Shown piece by piece: positions 19,680-29,440 of a stretch of DNA of 64,000 nt. The notes beneath the pieces are model-generated. The model saw nothing but the letters and a program-made list of their open reading frames with translations, had not been told where the DNA came from and ran no database searches. The translations under genes were made by a program, and so were the position numbers. The stretch's first letter is position 1. Every line of letters begins with the position of its first letter. The stretch is from the NCBI GenBank assembly GCA_013697245.1, contig JACCXH010000066.1, forward strand, positions 47,677-111,676, read 5' to 3'. This DNA is from Bacteroidota bacterium. Lineage in GTDB: Bacteria > Bacteroidota > Bacteroidia > B-17B0 > Aurantibacillaceae.

Positions 19680-19695
19680 ACATTGTTCTATTCAT

Positions 19696-19730
19696 AAAAA
19701 AAGCTGCTTACATTAAGCGGCTTTTTTTTT
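19696..19730 (+). terminator. Terminator of the giant T9SS gene
   Basis: AAAAAGCTGCTTA pairs with TAAGCGGCTTTTT (one G-T pair) with a 3-4 nt loop and a long T-run, just after the stop at 19679. Confidence 0.85.
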
Positions 19731-19760
19731 GAGCTTACATTACACAATTAAAATAATTAA

Positions 19761-20567
19761 ATGAAAACCACTGAAGCCGATTCGTTTTATGATCATTTAG
19801 AGCAAATGAGCGTAACTGAACTTCTTACTAATATCAATAAAGAAGATAAAACAGTTCCTCTTGAGGTGGAAAAAGCAATTCCACAAATTGAAAAATTAGT
19901 GAATGAAACCGTTACACGATTACTAAATGGCGGCAGATTGTTTTACATTGGGGCCGGTACAAGTGGGCGTTTAGGAATTGTAGATGCTAGTGAGTGCCCG
20001 CCAACCTATGGTATTGCACATGGTGTTGTAATAGGCTTAATTGCCGGTGGTGATGATGCCATTAGAAAAGCGGTAGAGTTTGCTGAAGATGATCTGCAAC
20101 AAGGCTGGTTAGATCTTAAACAGCATAATATAACTGCCAAAGATGTTGTGGTTGGTATTGCCGCATCAGGTTCAACCCCCTATGTAATAGGTGCTTTAAA
20201 AAAATGTAATGAAGAAAATATTTTAACCGGCTGTATTACCTGCAATGGCGGGAGCGAAATGGCAGCGGTATCTAAATTCCCAATAGAAGTTATTGTTGGT
20301 CCTGAGTTTGTAACCGGTTCTACACGCATGAAAAGTGGTACCGCCCAAAAACTGGTGTTAAACATGCTTTCTACAACGGTAATGATAAAACTTGGCCGGG
20401 TAAAAGGAAATAAAATGGTGGACATGCAACTCAGTAATAATAAACTGGTGGACAGAGGCGCAAAAATGCTGATGAAAAATACCGGAATGCAAAATTACGA
20501 AGAGGCTAAGGCTTTACTTTTAAAACATGGCAGTGTAAGAAAAGCTACAGAGGCTTATAAAAAGTAA
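19761..20567 (+). CDS. murQ: N-acetylmuramic acid 6-phosphate etherase
   Basis: 268 residues, the short form seen in Bacteroidota. The SIS domain shows GAGTSGRLGIVDASECPPTYG (the sugar-phosphate loop, residues about 68-88), the catalytic Glu in this region, and GIAASGSTPYVIGAL near 133. It cleaves the lactyl ether of MurNAc-6-phosphate to give GlcNAc-6-phosphate during recycling of cell-wall sugars. No anmK or nagA is adjacent. Confidence 0.95.
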   Translation: MKTTEADSFYDHLEQMSVTELLTNINKEDKTVPLEVEKAIPQIEKLVNETVTRLLNGGRLFYIGAGTSGRLGIVDASECPPTYGIAHGVVIGLIAGGDDAIRKAVEFAEDDLQQGWLDLKQHNITAKDVVVGIAASGSTPYVIGALKKCNEENILTGCITCNGGSEMAAVSKFPIEVIVGPEFVTGSTRMKSGTAQKLVLNMLSTTVMIKLGRVKGNKMVDMQLSNNKLVDRGAKMLMKNTGMQNYEEAKALLLKHGSVRKATEAYKK

Positions 20568-20571
20568 ACTC

Positions 20572-20665
20572 CGTCATTGCGAGCGATAGCAAAGCAATCT
20601 AAAACACAGAGAATTCAAAAAAAAAGATTTGAGATTGCTTCGGGTGAAAAACCCTCGCAATGACG
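20572..20665. repeat. Palindromic intergenic repeat, CGTCATTGCGAG family
   Basis: Perfect 12-bp outer arms CGTCATTGCGAG (20572-20583) and its reverse complement (20654-20665), and perfect 9-bp inner arms AAGCAATCT (20592-20600) and AGATTGCTT (20632-20640). It fills the gap between convergent murQ and the hydrolase gene. This type of REP-like element is known from many unrelated bacteria. Confidence 0.85.
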
Positions 20666-20669
20666 ATCT

Positions 20670-22013
20670 CTACTTTCCGTTAATAAAATCCGCCATTTTA
20701 TCAGTTACCTTTTGCGAGGCATGATTAACTTTGGTTACATCCTCAGGTCTTGCTTTACCTGTGCCTGTGAAGAACATATGATCCAGCTCTTCAAAATAAA
20801 CCGACTTAAAGTTCGACTTGCCTTTCATCGCTTCTCCCCAAAGATCATAATCTTTTTTAGTAACATTATAATCTCTTCCACCTTGTATTAATAATATTGG
20901 TAACGTTATGGTCTTTGCCACATCCAGTACTTTATAATTTCTATCAAACAACCAGTATTTTGGTCTAGCGCCAAAAGGCAGTATCATCCTGCTTTGCAAA
21001 GTAAGTTCCGGTTTTAAAGCGTTATTAACCTGCCATTTTATTGCGTTGGTCTGTGCCTCAGCAGTTGCATCTTTTTTTGTTTGTAAGCCGGCAATATAAT
21101 CCAATTGTTCGGGGATCATATCCAGCAGGCTTCTGCCCGGTGCTGCTAGTAAGATCAATCCTTTTACTTTACATTTTTTTACCATTAATGGTCCGCACAA
21201 AGCGCCTTGGCTGTGACCGGCAATGAAGATCCTGCTTGTATCAATTCCTGTTTGTTGTTTTAAAAAATTTACGGCTGCTACTGCATCATCAATTGTCTCT
21301 GATTGAAAATCCATACTATCCATGGGGAATGGGTCGTGATATTGATAAACGTAAGTACGCTTATCATAAATTAAAACTGTAATACCTTTTTGTACCAGCT
21401 CTAAAGCCATATCTAAAAAGATCTTATTTCTGCCAATGCACATATTCCTGTCGTGCGGGCCACTGCCATGAACCAACACAACAGCCGGCCCGGGCTTCTT
21501 TAAATTATTAGGGATATATAAACTTCCAGGTAATTTTATAAATGGGTTTGATTCAAAAAGCACTTCTTTCCTGGTATAATTCGGGCTGGTAATTGGTTTA
21601 GGTTTGTAGAACCATTGATCACTAAAGGTGTCAATTGCCAAGCGCTGTATGTATTGTGCCTGGTCGAAATATAAGTACCATAAAAATTTTCCATCACCGG
21701 TTTTTATGGATGTAGCCGTTGCCATTTTGCAGCCTTGTGTATCAACTTCGGTTTTTTCGATAGCTACGATAACACCATGCGCTCTTCTAAAATTATCCAA
21801 TGTTCTATCTGTTTGCGCAGAACTTATCTTAGCATAAAAAGAGGTGTCAAAGAATTTTTCGTTCCGGTTGGGAATATCTCTTTTTACGGCGCCAAAAAAA
21901 GACTTTGATAATTTCTTATAAGGGCTTACTTCTTTTGTATCATCCTGTGAAACAGCGACTCCACTTATTAACAGCAAAGCTAAAATTTGTAAAGAATAGC
22001 GTAATTTTATCAT
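20670..22013 (-). CDS. Secreted alpha/beta hydrolase
   Basis: 447 residues with a signal peptide (about 1-22). Residues up to 110 form a small N-terminal domain of the DUF3887 type, and the rest is a dienelactone-hydrolase/BAAT-like alpha/beta hydrolase: oxyanion region VLVHGSGPHDRN, nucleophile elbow GHSQGA near 266-271, and the catalytic His in ELDHMFF near 415. Esterase or peptidase activity in the periplasm is likely. The substrate is unknown. Confidence 0.8.
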   Translation of the reverse strand: MIKLRYSLQILALLLISGVAVSQDDTKEVSPYKKLSKSFFGAVKRDIPNRNEKFFDTSFYAKISSAQTDRTLDNFRRAHGVIVAIEKTEVDTQGCKMATATSIKTGDGKFLWYLYFDQAQYIQRLAIDTFSDQWFYKPKPITSPNYTRKEVLFESNPFIKLPGSLYIPNNLKKPGPAVVLVHGSGPHDRNMCIGRNKIFLDMALELVQKGITVLIYDKRTYVYQYHDPFPMDSMDFQSETIDDAVAAVNFLKQQTGIDTSRIFIAGHSQGALCGPLMVKKCKVKGLILLAAPGRSLLDMIPEQLDYIAGLQTKKDATAEAQTNAIKWQVNNALKPELTLQSRMILPFGARPKYWLFDRNYKVLDVAKTITLPILLIQGGRDYNVTKKDYDLWGEAMKGKSNFKSVYFEELDHMFFTGTGKARPEDVTKVNHASQKVTDKMADFINGK

Positions 22014-22052
22014 CTAATTAAAGTATATTTATTAGTCAAATTTACTATAAAA

Positions 22053-24047
22053 GTGATACCTAAAAACACCGTTGATAAAATAATTGATGCCGCGCATGTT
22101 GAAGATGTAATAGGAGAATTTATTTCCTTAAAAAAACGTGGTGCCAATTTGCTGGGCCTTTGTCCTTTTCATGGTGAAAAATCCCCTTCATTTACGGTAT
22201 CGGCGGTAAAAGGTATTTATAAATGTTTTGGCTGCGGTAAATCGGGCAATTCTGTCAACTTTATTATGGAACATTTAAAGCTCTCTTATCCTGATGCTTT
22301 ACGCTGGCTTGCTAAAAAATATAACATCGAAATTGTTGAGCGCGAAATAACACCCGAAGAACGCGAACAGCAAACTGAGCGAGAAAGCATGCTTATTGTT
22401 ATGCAATACGCACAGCGTTATTTTTCGGAGACCATGATGAACACAGATGAAGGAAAGTCTATTGGTCTTGGTTATTTTAAAGAGCGGGATCTGCGGGATG
22501 ATATTATTGCGAAATTTCAATTAGGTTATAGTTTAGAAGAAAGAAATGCTTTTACAATAGCTGCCGTAAAAAACAGCTACCAGCCAAAGTACCTTGCTAA
22601 AACGGGCATGAGCATTGTTAGTAACCGTTATGTAGAAGGAAATGAATTAACGCAGGCAGATCTTTTTGATAGGTATGCCGGCCGCGTAATGTTCCCTATA
22701 CAGGATGATGGTGGCCGCGTGGTAGCTTTTGGTGGAAGAACATTAAGCAGCGATAAAAAAGTTGCAAAATATATTAATAGTCCGGAAACAGAGATCTATA
22801 ACAAGAGTAAGATCTTATATGGCCTTTGGTTAGGAAAAAGAGCGATACAAGATGCCGATTGCTGTTATCTTGTAGAAGGTTATATGGATGTGATAGCCAT
22901 GCACCAGGTTGGCATTGCTAATGTGGTTGCATCCAGCGGTACCTCATTAACCATTGAACAAATAAAATCCATTCACCGTTTTACAAAAAATATTATTGTT
23001 CTGTACGATGGTGATGAGGCCGGGCAAAAGGCCAGCAACCGCGCCATTCCTTTACTTTTAGAGGAAGGCATGAATGTGAAGTTATTGTTGTTCCCGGATA
23101 ACGATGATCCGGATTCGTTTAGCAGAAAAGTAACTGTACAGGAATTTAATGATTATTTAAAAAATAATACGCAGGATTTTTTATACTTCAAAGCAAAAAA
23201 ACTAAGTAACGAAACACAGAACGACCCAATTAAACGTGCAGGAGTAATTAAAGATATTGTAGAAAGTATTGCACTAATTCCTGATAATATTATACGAAGC
23301 ATTTATATTAAAGAATGCTCTAATATTATGGAGATAGAGGAATCTATCCTTCAATTAGAGGTAAATAAAATACGACGGAAAGTTGCTGCAAAAGCAAACG
23401 GTACTAATTACTCTACAACTGAAACTACAGCTACAACTGAAAGTACTTTAGAAAGCGAATTATTAATTGAAACAAAGCCGGAAAAAGAAGTCTTTAATTT
23501 TGACGCGGAAGAAGAACGGCTGCTTGTACTCTTAATTAAATACGGCAATATACTTATTACTACGCAGGCGGAAGATGAAGTGAATGTGGAACACGAACTG
23601 GAAATTACTTTAGGCGAATTTATTATTTTTGAGTTATGGCGAGATGAGATCTCCTATGAAAATCCAATTTACAAAGCCGTATTAGATGACTATATTGAAC
23701 AATTAAAAGATCATCGCCTGCCGGATGTAAAACATTTTTTACAATCGCCCGATCCGCTGATAAGTAGCTTTGCCGTAAATTACGTTATTGATAAACACGA
23801 GGTAAGCCCAAAGTGGATAAACTTTGGCGTGATAGTTCCAAAAGAAATAGATCTTGCGAAAAAAGATGCTGAAAAAACTTTGTTCAGTTTTAAAAGCAGG
23901 AAACTGAATGCTTACATCAATTCTATCCGCGAAACATTAAAAACTTCTGAATACGATCAATCACTTGAGGTACTTGAAGAAATAAGACGTTTAGATATCC
24001 TCAAAGGCCGCGTTAATAAGCTTTTGGGCCGGGAGGTGATAAAATAA
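22053..24047 (+). CDS. dnaG: DNA primase
   Basis: 664 residues. The start is GTG, chosen because the protein begins IPKNTVDKIIDAAHVEDVIG, the conserved DnaG N-terminus. The zinc finger uses C37, H40, C58 and C61. The TOPRIM core shows LVEGYMDVIAMHQ (near 274) and YDGDEAGQKAS (near 322). A Thr/Glu-rich linker (about 445-465) leads to the C-terminal helicase-binding region. It makes RNA primers at the replication fork. A possible -7 box (TATATTTA, 22024-22031) gives a short leader. Confidence 0.97.
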   Translation: MIPKNTVDKIIDAAHVEDVIGEFISLKKRGANLLGLCPFHGEKSPSFTVSAVKGIYKCFGCGKSGNSVNFIMEHLKLSYPDALRWLAKKYNIEIVEREITPEEREQQTERESMLIVMQYAQRYFSETMMNTDEGKSIGLGYFKERDLRDDIIAKFQLGYSLEERNAFTIAAVKNSYQPKYLAKTGMSIVSNRYVEGNELTQADLFDRYAGRVMFPIQDDGGRVVAFGGRTLSSDKKVAKYINSPETEIYNKSKILYGLWLGKRAIQDADCCYLVEGYMDVIAMHQVGIANVVASSGTSLTIEQIKSIHRFTKNIIVLYDGDEAGQKASNRAIPLLLEEGMNVKLLLFPDNDDPDSFSRKVTVQEFNDYLKNNTQDFLYFKAKKLSNETQNDPIKRAGVIKDIVESIALIPDNIIRSIYIKECSNIMEIEESILQLEVNKIRRKVAAKANGTNYSTTETTATTESTLESELLIETKPEKEVFNFDAEEERLLVLLIKYGNILITTQAEDEVNVEHELEITLGEFIIFELWRDEISYENPIYKAVLDDYIEQLKDHRLPDVKHFLQSPDPLISSFAVNYVIDKHEVSPKWINFGVIVPKEIDLAKKDAEKTLFSFKSRKLNAYINSIRETLKTSEYDQSLEVLEEIRRLDILKGRVNKLLGREVIK

Positions 24048-24075
24048 TTTAACATGGTCTTTAAGAAGGTACAAT

Positions 24076-24795
24076 ATGCCATTCAGAAATAAAATTAAAA
24101 ATGAGACCGTTAAACAAAAATACACGAAATCAGATTTAATCAAACCTGATTATTTAATTTCAGAAGAAAAAAATCTTAAAATTTACTACGCCCCGGTTGA
24201 CTATTTAAACACAAATGCTTCAATCATCATTGTTGGAATAACACCTGGATGGACGCAAATGGAAATTTCGTACAGAACCGTTATTAAATCATTTATAGAC
24301 AGTAATGATTGGACAGAATCCTTATTGTCTGGAAAAAAAGCAGCAAGCTTCGCAGGCTCAATGAGGACAAACCTTATTAATATGCTTGATGAATTGCATT
24401 TAAATAAAAAGCTAGGAATAAACTCTACTGAGGAATTATTTAACAACAAAAATTCAATTTTACATACAACTTCAATTTTAAAATATCCGGTTTTTATAGA
24501 TAATAAAAATTATAACGGAAAAAAACCATCACCAATAAAAACCAAATTATTATGGGACGCTATCAAACAAAATTTTGTTCCCGAAATTAATTCTTTCGAA
24601 AATAAATTAATAATTCCTCTAGGAAATAGTGTCTCAGATGTATTAAAAAAATTACAAGAAGAAAAACTAATTAAAAAAAATATCGTTTTAAACTATTTCC
24701 CACACCCATCTGGTGCAAATGGACACCGAAAAAAACAATTTTTAGAATATAAATCTATTATGAAAAAGCAAATAGATAATTGGAATTACAAATAA
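24076..24795 (+). CDS. Uracil-DNA-glycosylase-superfamily protein
   Basis: 239 residues. The UDG fold signs are IIVGITPGWTQ (near 52-62; compare GINPG of MUG/TDG enzymes), KKAASFAGSMRTNL near 89-102, and the C-terminal FPHPSGANGHR (about 213-223), equivalent to the HPSP substrate loop. Whether it excises a base, and which, cannot be told. It lies 28 nt after dnaG. The gene is clearly more AT-rich than dnaG and Lys/Asn-rich, which fits recent transfer. A palindromic repeat follows it. Confidence 0.65.
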   Translation: MPFRNKIKNETVKQKYTKSDLIKPDYLISEEKNLKIYYAPVDYLNTNASIIIVGITPGWTQMEISYRTVIKSFIDSNDWTESLLSGKKAASFAGSMRTNLINMLDELHLNKKLGINSTEELFNNKNSILHTTSILKYPVFIDNKNYNGKKPSPIKTKLLWDAIKQNFVPEINSFENKLIIPLGNSVSDVLKKLQEEKLIKKNIVLNYFPHPSGANGHRKKQFLEYKSIMKKQIDNWNYK

Positions 24796-24796
24796 T

Positions 24797-24867
24797 TTCT
24801 TTGTGAGCACTGTGCCTACTACTTTGTTCCCTATGTATTTAAGTTTAACCACAAAGCACACAAAGAA
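24797..24867. repeat. Palindromic intergenic repeat, CACAAAG family
   Basis: TTCTTTGTGAGC (24797-24808) and GCACACAAAGAA (24856-24867) pair at 11 of 12 positions. It lies between the convergent UDG-like and M14 genes. It belongs to a different sequence family from the repeats at 12335 and 20572. Confidence 0.6.
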
Positions 24868-24889
24868 AAATCTCTAAGGGCACCAAGAA

Positions 24890-27247
24890 CTAATTCTCAA
24901 CTACCACTTTCTTCACAACCTCTTCTCCACCCGCTTTAATTTTTACAAAATAAATGCCGGCAGCCTGGTTCTCAATATTAATATTTGAGTTAAGTGCGTT
25001 ATTGTTTTGTTGCTGATAAACTAATTGTCCTAACGAATTATAAACTGCAACATCAATAGAGATCCCATCAGGGTTTGCTAAATTAAAATTACCGTTAGAT
25101 GGATTTGGGCTTAACACAATATTATCGCCAACTAAAATATTTTTAACTATGCCAACCGGACCGGAAGAAATAACACGGATCAAAAGATCATCAAAATAAA
25201 AACCATCCTTGGTTAAACCCGGATCTGAATTAAATAAAAATCTTACTTTAATTGTTTGCCCTAAATATAAAGAAAGATCAATGTCTTCTTTTACAAATCC
25301 ATCCTGTAAACCGTCATACAACGGAATAGTACCGCCATTGGATGCAGGCGATGTTTCATATTTAGCACAAAGTGGCGACCAACTTGTGCCGTTATTTGTT
25401 GTAATTAAGATCTGTGTTTTATCGCCATCCTTTTCCAATTCAAATTTTGTATAATATTGTAAGTGCGCATACACCGCATTGGTTAGCACCATTGGATTTT
25501 TTAGCGTAATTGATTTTGTTTGGTTATTACCATAATTCCCAATAGGGCTCTCGGTAATGCTACTAGGTGGCGAAACAAATTTTGTTGTGCTTAAACCCCA
25601 TGTACCGGAAGTTGTATAATTTGTAGCGGTAGAATTACCATTATCGTAAACCAAAGTTGTAGGTGTACCAAAAATTTTACTCACAGTATCTAATCTTGTA
25701 AAAGCACCATTGTTAACGGCAATAGCATATTTTACTACCTGACCTGGAGTTAAACCTGTATTTAATGTAAATGAGATAGAATCTGCAACAACATTATTTT
25801 GCACCAACGAAGAATAAACTTTTGGTGCGCCAACCGATGAAATATCACTACCAACCGGTACCATAGATACAGTAAAAGTTCCAGGTAAAGCGCCTAAGCG
25901 TTGAAGATTGTAATTTAAATATCCGTTACCACTTAAAAATTTATCACGATCATCTCTTGCAATAGCATACTTGCCAACTAATTTTGCAAGATTATAATTT
26001 TGTGTAAAAGTTGTTTTACAAATATCAAGGATACGGGATGATACAGGCCAAAAACCATCTCCTGCAGACCCGGCTTCGGGTGTCATGGATAAAATTTTTC
26101 CTTTTGTGCTTTGTTCACCATACATCCAATCATCGCTATCGCCATTGGTTACATAATTTACGGTTTGATCGCCTGTGCCGTATAAGAAACGACTATCCTG
26201 CGTTAATAAAATTGACCAATTCACAAAGGTAGCACTGTCCTGTGTATAGATGCTTGGTAAATAACCCCACGGATAGATCAGATCATTGCTATAAGTATGT
26301 GCATTTAATGCCGTCACAAATTGTCTTGCATTGCAAAAATTTCTCATAGCTTGTGTTTCCGGCTCACTAAATCCGGAAGTGCCACGATAGGTATCGCTAC
26401 TAGTAGTTGGTGATGAGCCTGTATTATCGTAACCCCAATTGTAACCGTAATTTCTGTTTAGATCCACGCCAATAGTAGCATCTGCATTTACCCTGCGGTT
26501 CTTACGCCACAAACCTCCTCCATTTGGATTGGTAGATTGATTGTAAACATAACCATCCGGGTTTACACAAGGCACAAAATATAATTCTGTATTATCCAAA
26601 GTTGCTTGTACATCCGGGTTGGTTGCATAGTTCTCTAACAAATACCACATATAAAAAATAAGTTGCGATAAGCTTGCCGGTTCGCGCGCATGATGTAAGG
26701 AGCTGTATAATAACTCAGGTTCTGCTTCATCTACATTTGGATTGTCGCTGATCCTTAACCAGTATATATCTCTACCTTCAATACTTTGTTGGCTTAACGG
26801 TAATTTTGCGGAGATCAAATTAGGATACAATAAAACCATACTATCCAGGATCTGTTTCATTTCGTTCCAGGTAAAAAACCCTCCCATGCTTCCTAAATGA
26901 AAGTGTGTTGGCTTAACAATATTTTGCGCATTACAAACAGCGGCAGGTAATGTTCGGTTTGCAACATCATCGTGATTGCGCGTTTCGTAAAATTTTGCCA
27001 TATCGTAAATTAAGATCTTATGCTTTATGCCATTACTTTTTAGAACTTGCAATTCGTAATCACTTATTTCTGCAGCTATGTCATTTCCCTGAACATCGCT
27101 ATGATCGATGGTAATTCCCAATTGTAATAATGTTTTTGCAAGATTCTCATCTCCCTGCATTAATACTTTATGGTATTTTAATATTTGTGCATTAACAGCC
27201 GTTAAGCTAAACATCACAATTGCTAAAAGAATAATCTTTCTCATCAT
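24890..27247 (-). CDS. Secreted M14 zinc carboxypeptidase with T9SS sorting domain
   Basis: 785 residues: signal peptide (1-20), short propeptide-like region, then a peptidase M14 domain (about 115-420). Zinc ligands are in HHAREP (H and E, near 186), with NPDGY, RKNRR and VDLNRNYGYNWG for substrate binding and a later zinc His in ALNAHTYSN near 316. Residues of about 540-690 form a jelly-roll-like domain with the blocks DGDKTQILIT and KVRFLFNSDPG. The end is a T9SS sorting domain (LSPNPSNGNFNL then AAGIYFVKI). It should digest peptides outside the cell. It follows the S9A peptidase gene after only 12 nt. Confidence 0.9.
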   Translation of the reverse strand: MMRKIILLAIVMFSLTAVNAQILKYHKVLMQGDENLAKTLLQLGITIDHSDVQGNDIAAEISDYELQVLKSNGIKHKILIYDMAKFYETRNHDDVANRTLPAAVCNAQNIVKPTHFHLGSMGGFFTWNEMKQILDSMVLLYPNLISAKLPLSQQSIEGRDIYWLRISDNPNVDEAEPELLYSSLHHAREPASLSQLIFYMWYLLENYATNPDVQATLDNTELYFVPCVNPDGYVYNQSTNPNGGGLWRKNRRVNADATIGVDLNRNYGYNWGYDNTGSSPTTSSDTYRGTSGFSEPETQAMRNFCNARQFVTALNAHTYSNDLIYPWGYLPSIYTQDSATFVNWSILLTQDSRFLYGTGDQTVNYVTNGDSDDWMYGEQSTKGKILSMTPEAGSAGDGFWPVSSRILDICKTTFTQNYNLAKLVGKYAIARDDRDKFLSGNGYLNYNLQRLGALPGTFTVSMVPVGSDISSVGAPKVYSSLVQNNVVADSISFTLNTGLTPGQVVKYAIAVNNGAFTRLDTVSKIFGTPTTLVYDNGNSTATNYTTSGTWGLSTTKFVSPPSSITESPIGNYGNNQTKSITLKNPMVLTNAVYAHLQYYTKFELEKDGDKTQILITTNNGTSWSPLCAKYETSPASNGGTIPLYDGLQDGFVKEDIDLSLYLGQTIKVRFLFNSDPGLTKDGFYFDDLLIRVISSGPVGIVKNILVGDNIVLSPNPSNGNFNLANPDGISIDVAVYNSLGQLVYQQQNNNALNSNINIENQAAGIYFVKIKAGGEEVVKKVVVEN

Positions 27248-27259
27248 TTATTTGTTTTT

Positions 27260-29362
27260 TTAAAGGTACATTTCTAAATTGTAAAATACAAAGCTCCACA
27301 TATCGCTAAACTCATCAATTTGTTTTGAGGTAGGTTTACCCGCGCCATGGCCGGCATTCACATCAATCCTTATTAACATGGGGTTTTCGCTGGTGTTCTT
27401 TTCTTGTAAGGTAGCCGCAAACTTAAATGAATGTGCAGGTACTACCCTATCATCATGATCACCTGTTAAAACTAAAGTAGCAGGATAATTAACCGCTTTT
27501 ACATTATGCAATGGCGAATATTTATACAAGCAGGCAAATTCATTTTTATTTTCGCTGCTACCGTAATCAACTGTCCATGCGCGGCCAATTGTAAATAAAT
27601 GAAAACGCAGCATATCCAATACACCAACTGTTGGTAAGGCTACTTTACAAATGTCCGGGCGCTGAGTTAAAACCGCACCAATTAACAAGCCACCGTTACT
27701 GCGGCCGTGAATAGCAATTTTATTATACGATGTGTATTTATTTGCAACGAGGTAATCGCAGGCAGAAATAAAATCGTCGAACACATTTTGTTTTTGACAT
27801 TTGGTGCCTGCTTTATGCCAGTCCTCGCCATACTCACCGCCACCGCGCAGGTTGGGAACGCAATAAATTCCACCGGCCTCCATAAAAATAGCACGGTCTA
27901 TCCTGAACTCGGGTGATAATGAAATATTAAATCCACCATATCCAAACACAAAGCAAGGTGTTTTTTGGTTAATCTCTAAACCTTTTTTATGTGTTATGAA
28001 CATCGAGACCTTTGTGCCATCTTTACTTGGAAAAAAAACCTGTTCGGTAACATAATTATCCGACTGAAATTTAATTTCCGGTTTAAAGATCAATTTACTT
28101 TCCCAGGTTTCGGCATTTAAATAATAATTTTGTTCGGGTGCAGTGTATTGCACAATAGTGTATGTAGCAAAGTTGTAGGTCCTATCTGTATTAAAAGCGG
28201 TTAATTTACAAATGCCCGGCAACCTTATCTCTGTCTCAGGTTTACCCTCTATACTATAACAACTTAATTTTGAACAGGACTTCTCTAAATAATTCACTAC
28301 AATTTTTTTGTTGCACAGCCTTGCGCCTTCTAATAAGTTTTGTGATTCGGAAATAATTGTTTTCCAGTTATCTTCTAATGGCGTATCGATGGAAAATGAA
28401 ACTACTTTATATTTTGGCGCTTTACAATTCGTGCGTAAGTAAAATATCTTCCCAACGTTATCTATCACATGATTTTCGGAATCAAAATTATTAATTACGG
28501 TTACAAATTTAGTACCCGGGTTAACAAGATCCTTTAATAGCAATTTATTGCCGCTTGTGCTTTGGGTGACTGAAAGCACCAAATAATTTTCATCATCTGT
28601 TACTTTAGCGCCAAAATTATAATCCGGATTATTCTTGTCTTCATAGATCAAAAGATCTTGTTCTTGTTTATTTCCAAGTTGATGATAATATAATTTATGA
28701 AATTGATTTTTTTGAGAAAGCGCACTACCGGTAGGTTCGCTGTAGCGGCTATAATAAATGCCGTTTCCTTTCCAACTTATATCGCTAAACTTTACCCATT
28801 TAATTACATCCGGTAGCTCTTTTTTGGAAGCAATATCTTTAAAATGGATCTCTACCCAATCGCTTCCTGCTTTTGAAATACCATAAGCAAGTGTTTTACC
28901 ATTTTTAGAAATTGCCATGCCGCTTAAAGAAACAGTACCATCTTTAGATAAAGTATTTGGATCTAATAAAATTTCACCCGGATCTTCAAGATTTTTTTTG
29001 ATGTAAAGTACATTTTGATTTTGCAAGCCATTATTTTTGTGACAAAAAAATGCATTGCCTTTTTTAAATGGTGCGCTTTGTTTATTAAAATTCCATATTT
29101 CGGTTAAACGTGTTTTTATTTTTTCCTTGTATGGAATTTTTTTAAGATAATCCTGGGTAACATCATTTTCCCTTTTTACCCACTCCCCGGTTTTTTCGGA
29201 ACGCTCATCCTCTAACCAACGGTAAGGGTCGGGTACTTTTACGCCAAAATAAGTATCCTCCTGCAAACCCTTTTCAGTAACGGGGTAATTATATTTATTT
29301 TGAGCGTTTAAAGGTGATAAGAGAGGGCTCAATAAAAGAATAGAAATAACCTTTTTATACAT
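27260..29362 (-). CDS. Prolyl oligopeptidase, family S9A
   Basis: 700 residues with a signal peptide (about 1-20). An N-terminal beta-propeller (about 70-400) precedes the alpha/beta hydrolase domain with catalytic Ser in GRSNGGLL (near 552), Asp in HDDRV near 635 and His in NAGHGAG near 674. The start YPVTEKGLQEDTYFGVKVPDPYRWLEDE is the normal S9A opening. It cleaves short proline-containing peptides, here probably in the periplasm. With the downstream M14 carboxypeptidase it forms a two-gene peptide-breakdown operon. Confidence 0.93.
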   Translation of the reverse strand: MYKKVISILLLSPLLSPLNAQNKYNYPVTEKGLQEDTYFGVKVPDPYRWLEDERSEKTGEWVKRENDVTQDYLKKIPYKEKIKTRLTEIWNFNKQSAPFKKGNAFFCHKNNGLQNQNVLYIKKNLEDPGEILLDPNTLSKDGTVSLSGMAISKNGKTLAYGISKAGSDWVEIHFKDIASKKELPDVIKWVKFSDISWKGNGIYYSRYSEPTGSALSQKNQFHKLYYHQLGNKQEQDLLIYEDKNNPDYNFGAKVTDDENYLVLSVTQSTSGNKLLLKDLVNPGTKFVTVINNFDSENHVIDNVGKIFYLRTNCKAPKYKVVSFSIDTPLEDNWKTIISESQNLLEGARLCNKKIVVNYLEKSCSKLSCYSIEGKPETEIRLPGICKLTAFNTDRTYNFATYTIVQYTAPEQNYYLNAETWESKLIFKPEIKFQSDNYVTEQVFFPSKDGTKVSMFITHKKGLEINQKTPCFVFGYGGFNISLSPEFRIDRAIFMEAGGIYCVPNLRGGGEYGEDWHKAGTKCQKQNVFDDFISACDYLVANKYTSYNKIAIHGRSNGGLLIGAVLTQRPDICKVALPTVGVLDMLRFHLFTIGRAWTVDYGSSENKNEFACLYKYSPLHNVKAVNYPATLVLTGDHDDRVVPAHSFKFAATLQEKNTSENPMLIRIDVNAGHGAGKPTSKQIDEFSDMWSFVFYNLEMYL

Positions 29363-29422
29363 TGTTAAAAGTGCTTTGTTAATATTTAAAAAAATGGTCT
29401 AAAAAACGCCTCTAAGGTCGCT

Positions 29423-29440
29423 CTATATTTGTAAATATAG
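29423..29440 (+). promoter_or_regulatory. Promoter -7 box inside an 18-bp palindrome
   Basis: CTATATTT-GT-AAATATAG ends exactly one base before the ATG at 29441. Its left arm contains the -7 box TATATTTG (29424-29431). The 2-nt spacer is too small for an RNA hairpin loop, so a DNA operator for a dimeric repressor is the simpler reading. Confidence 0.45.
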
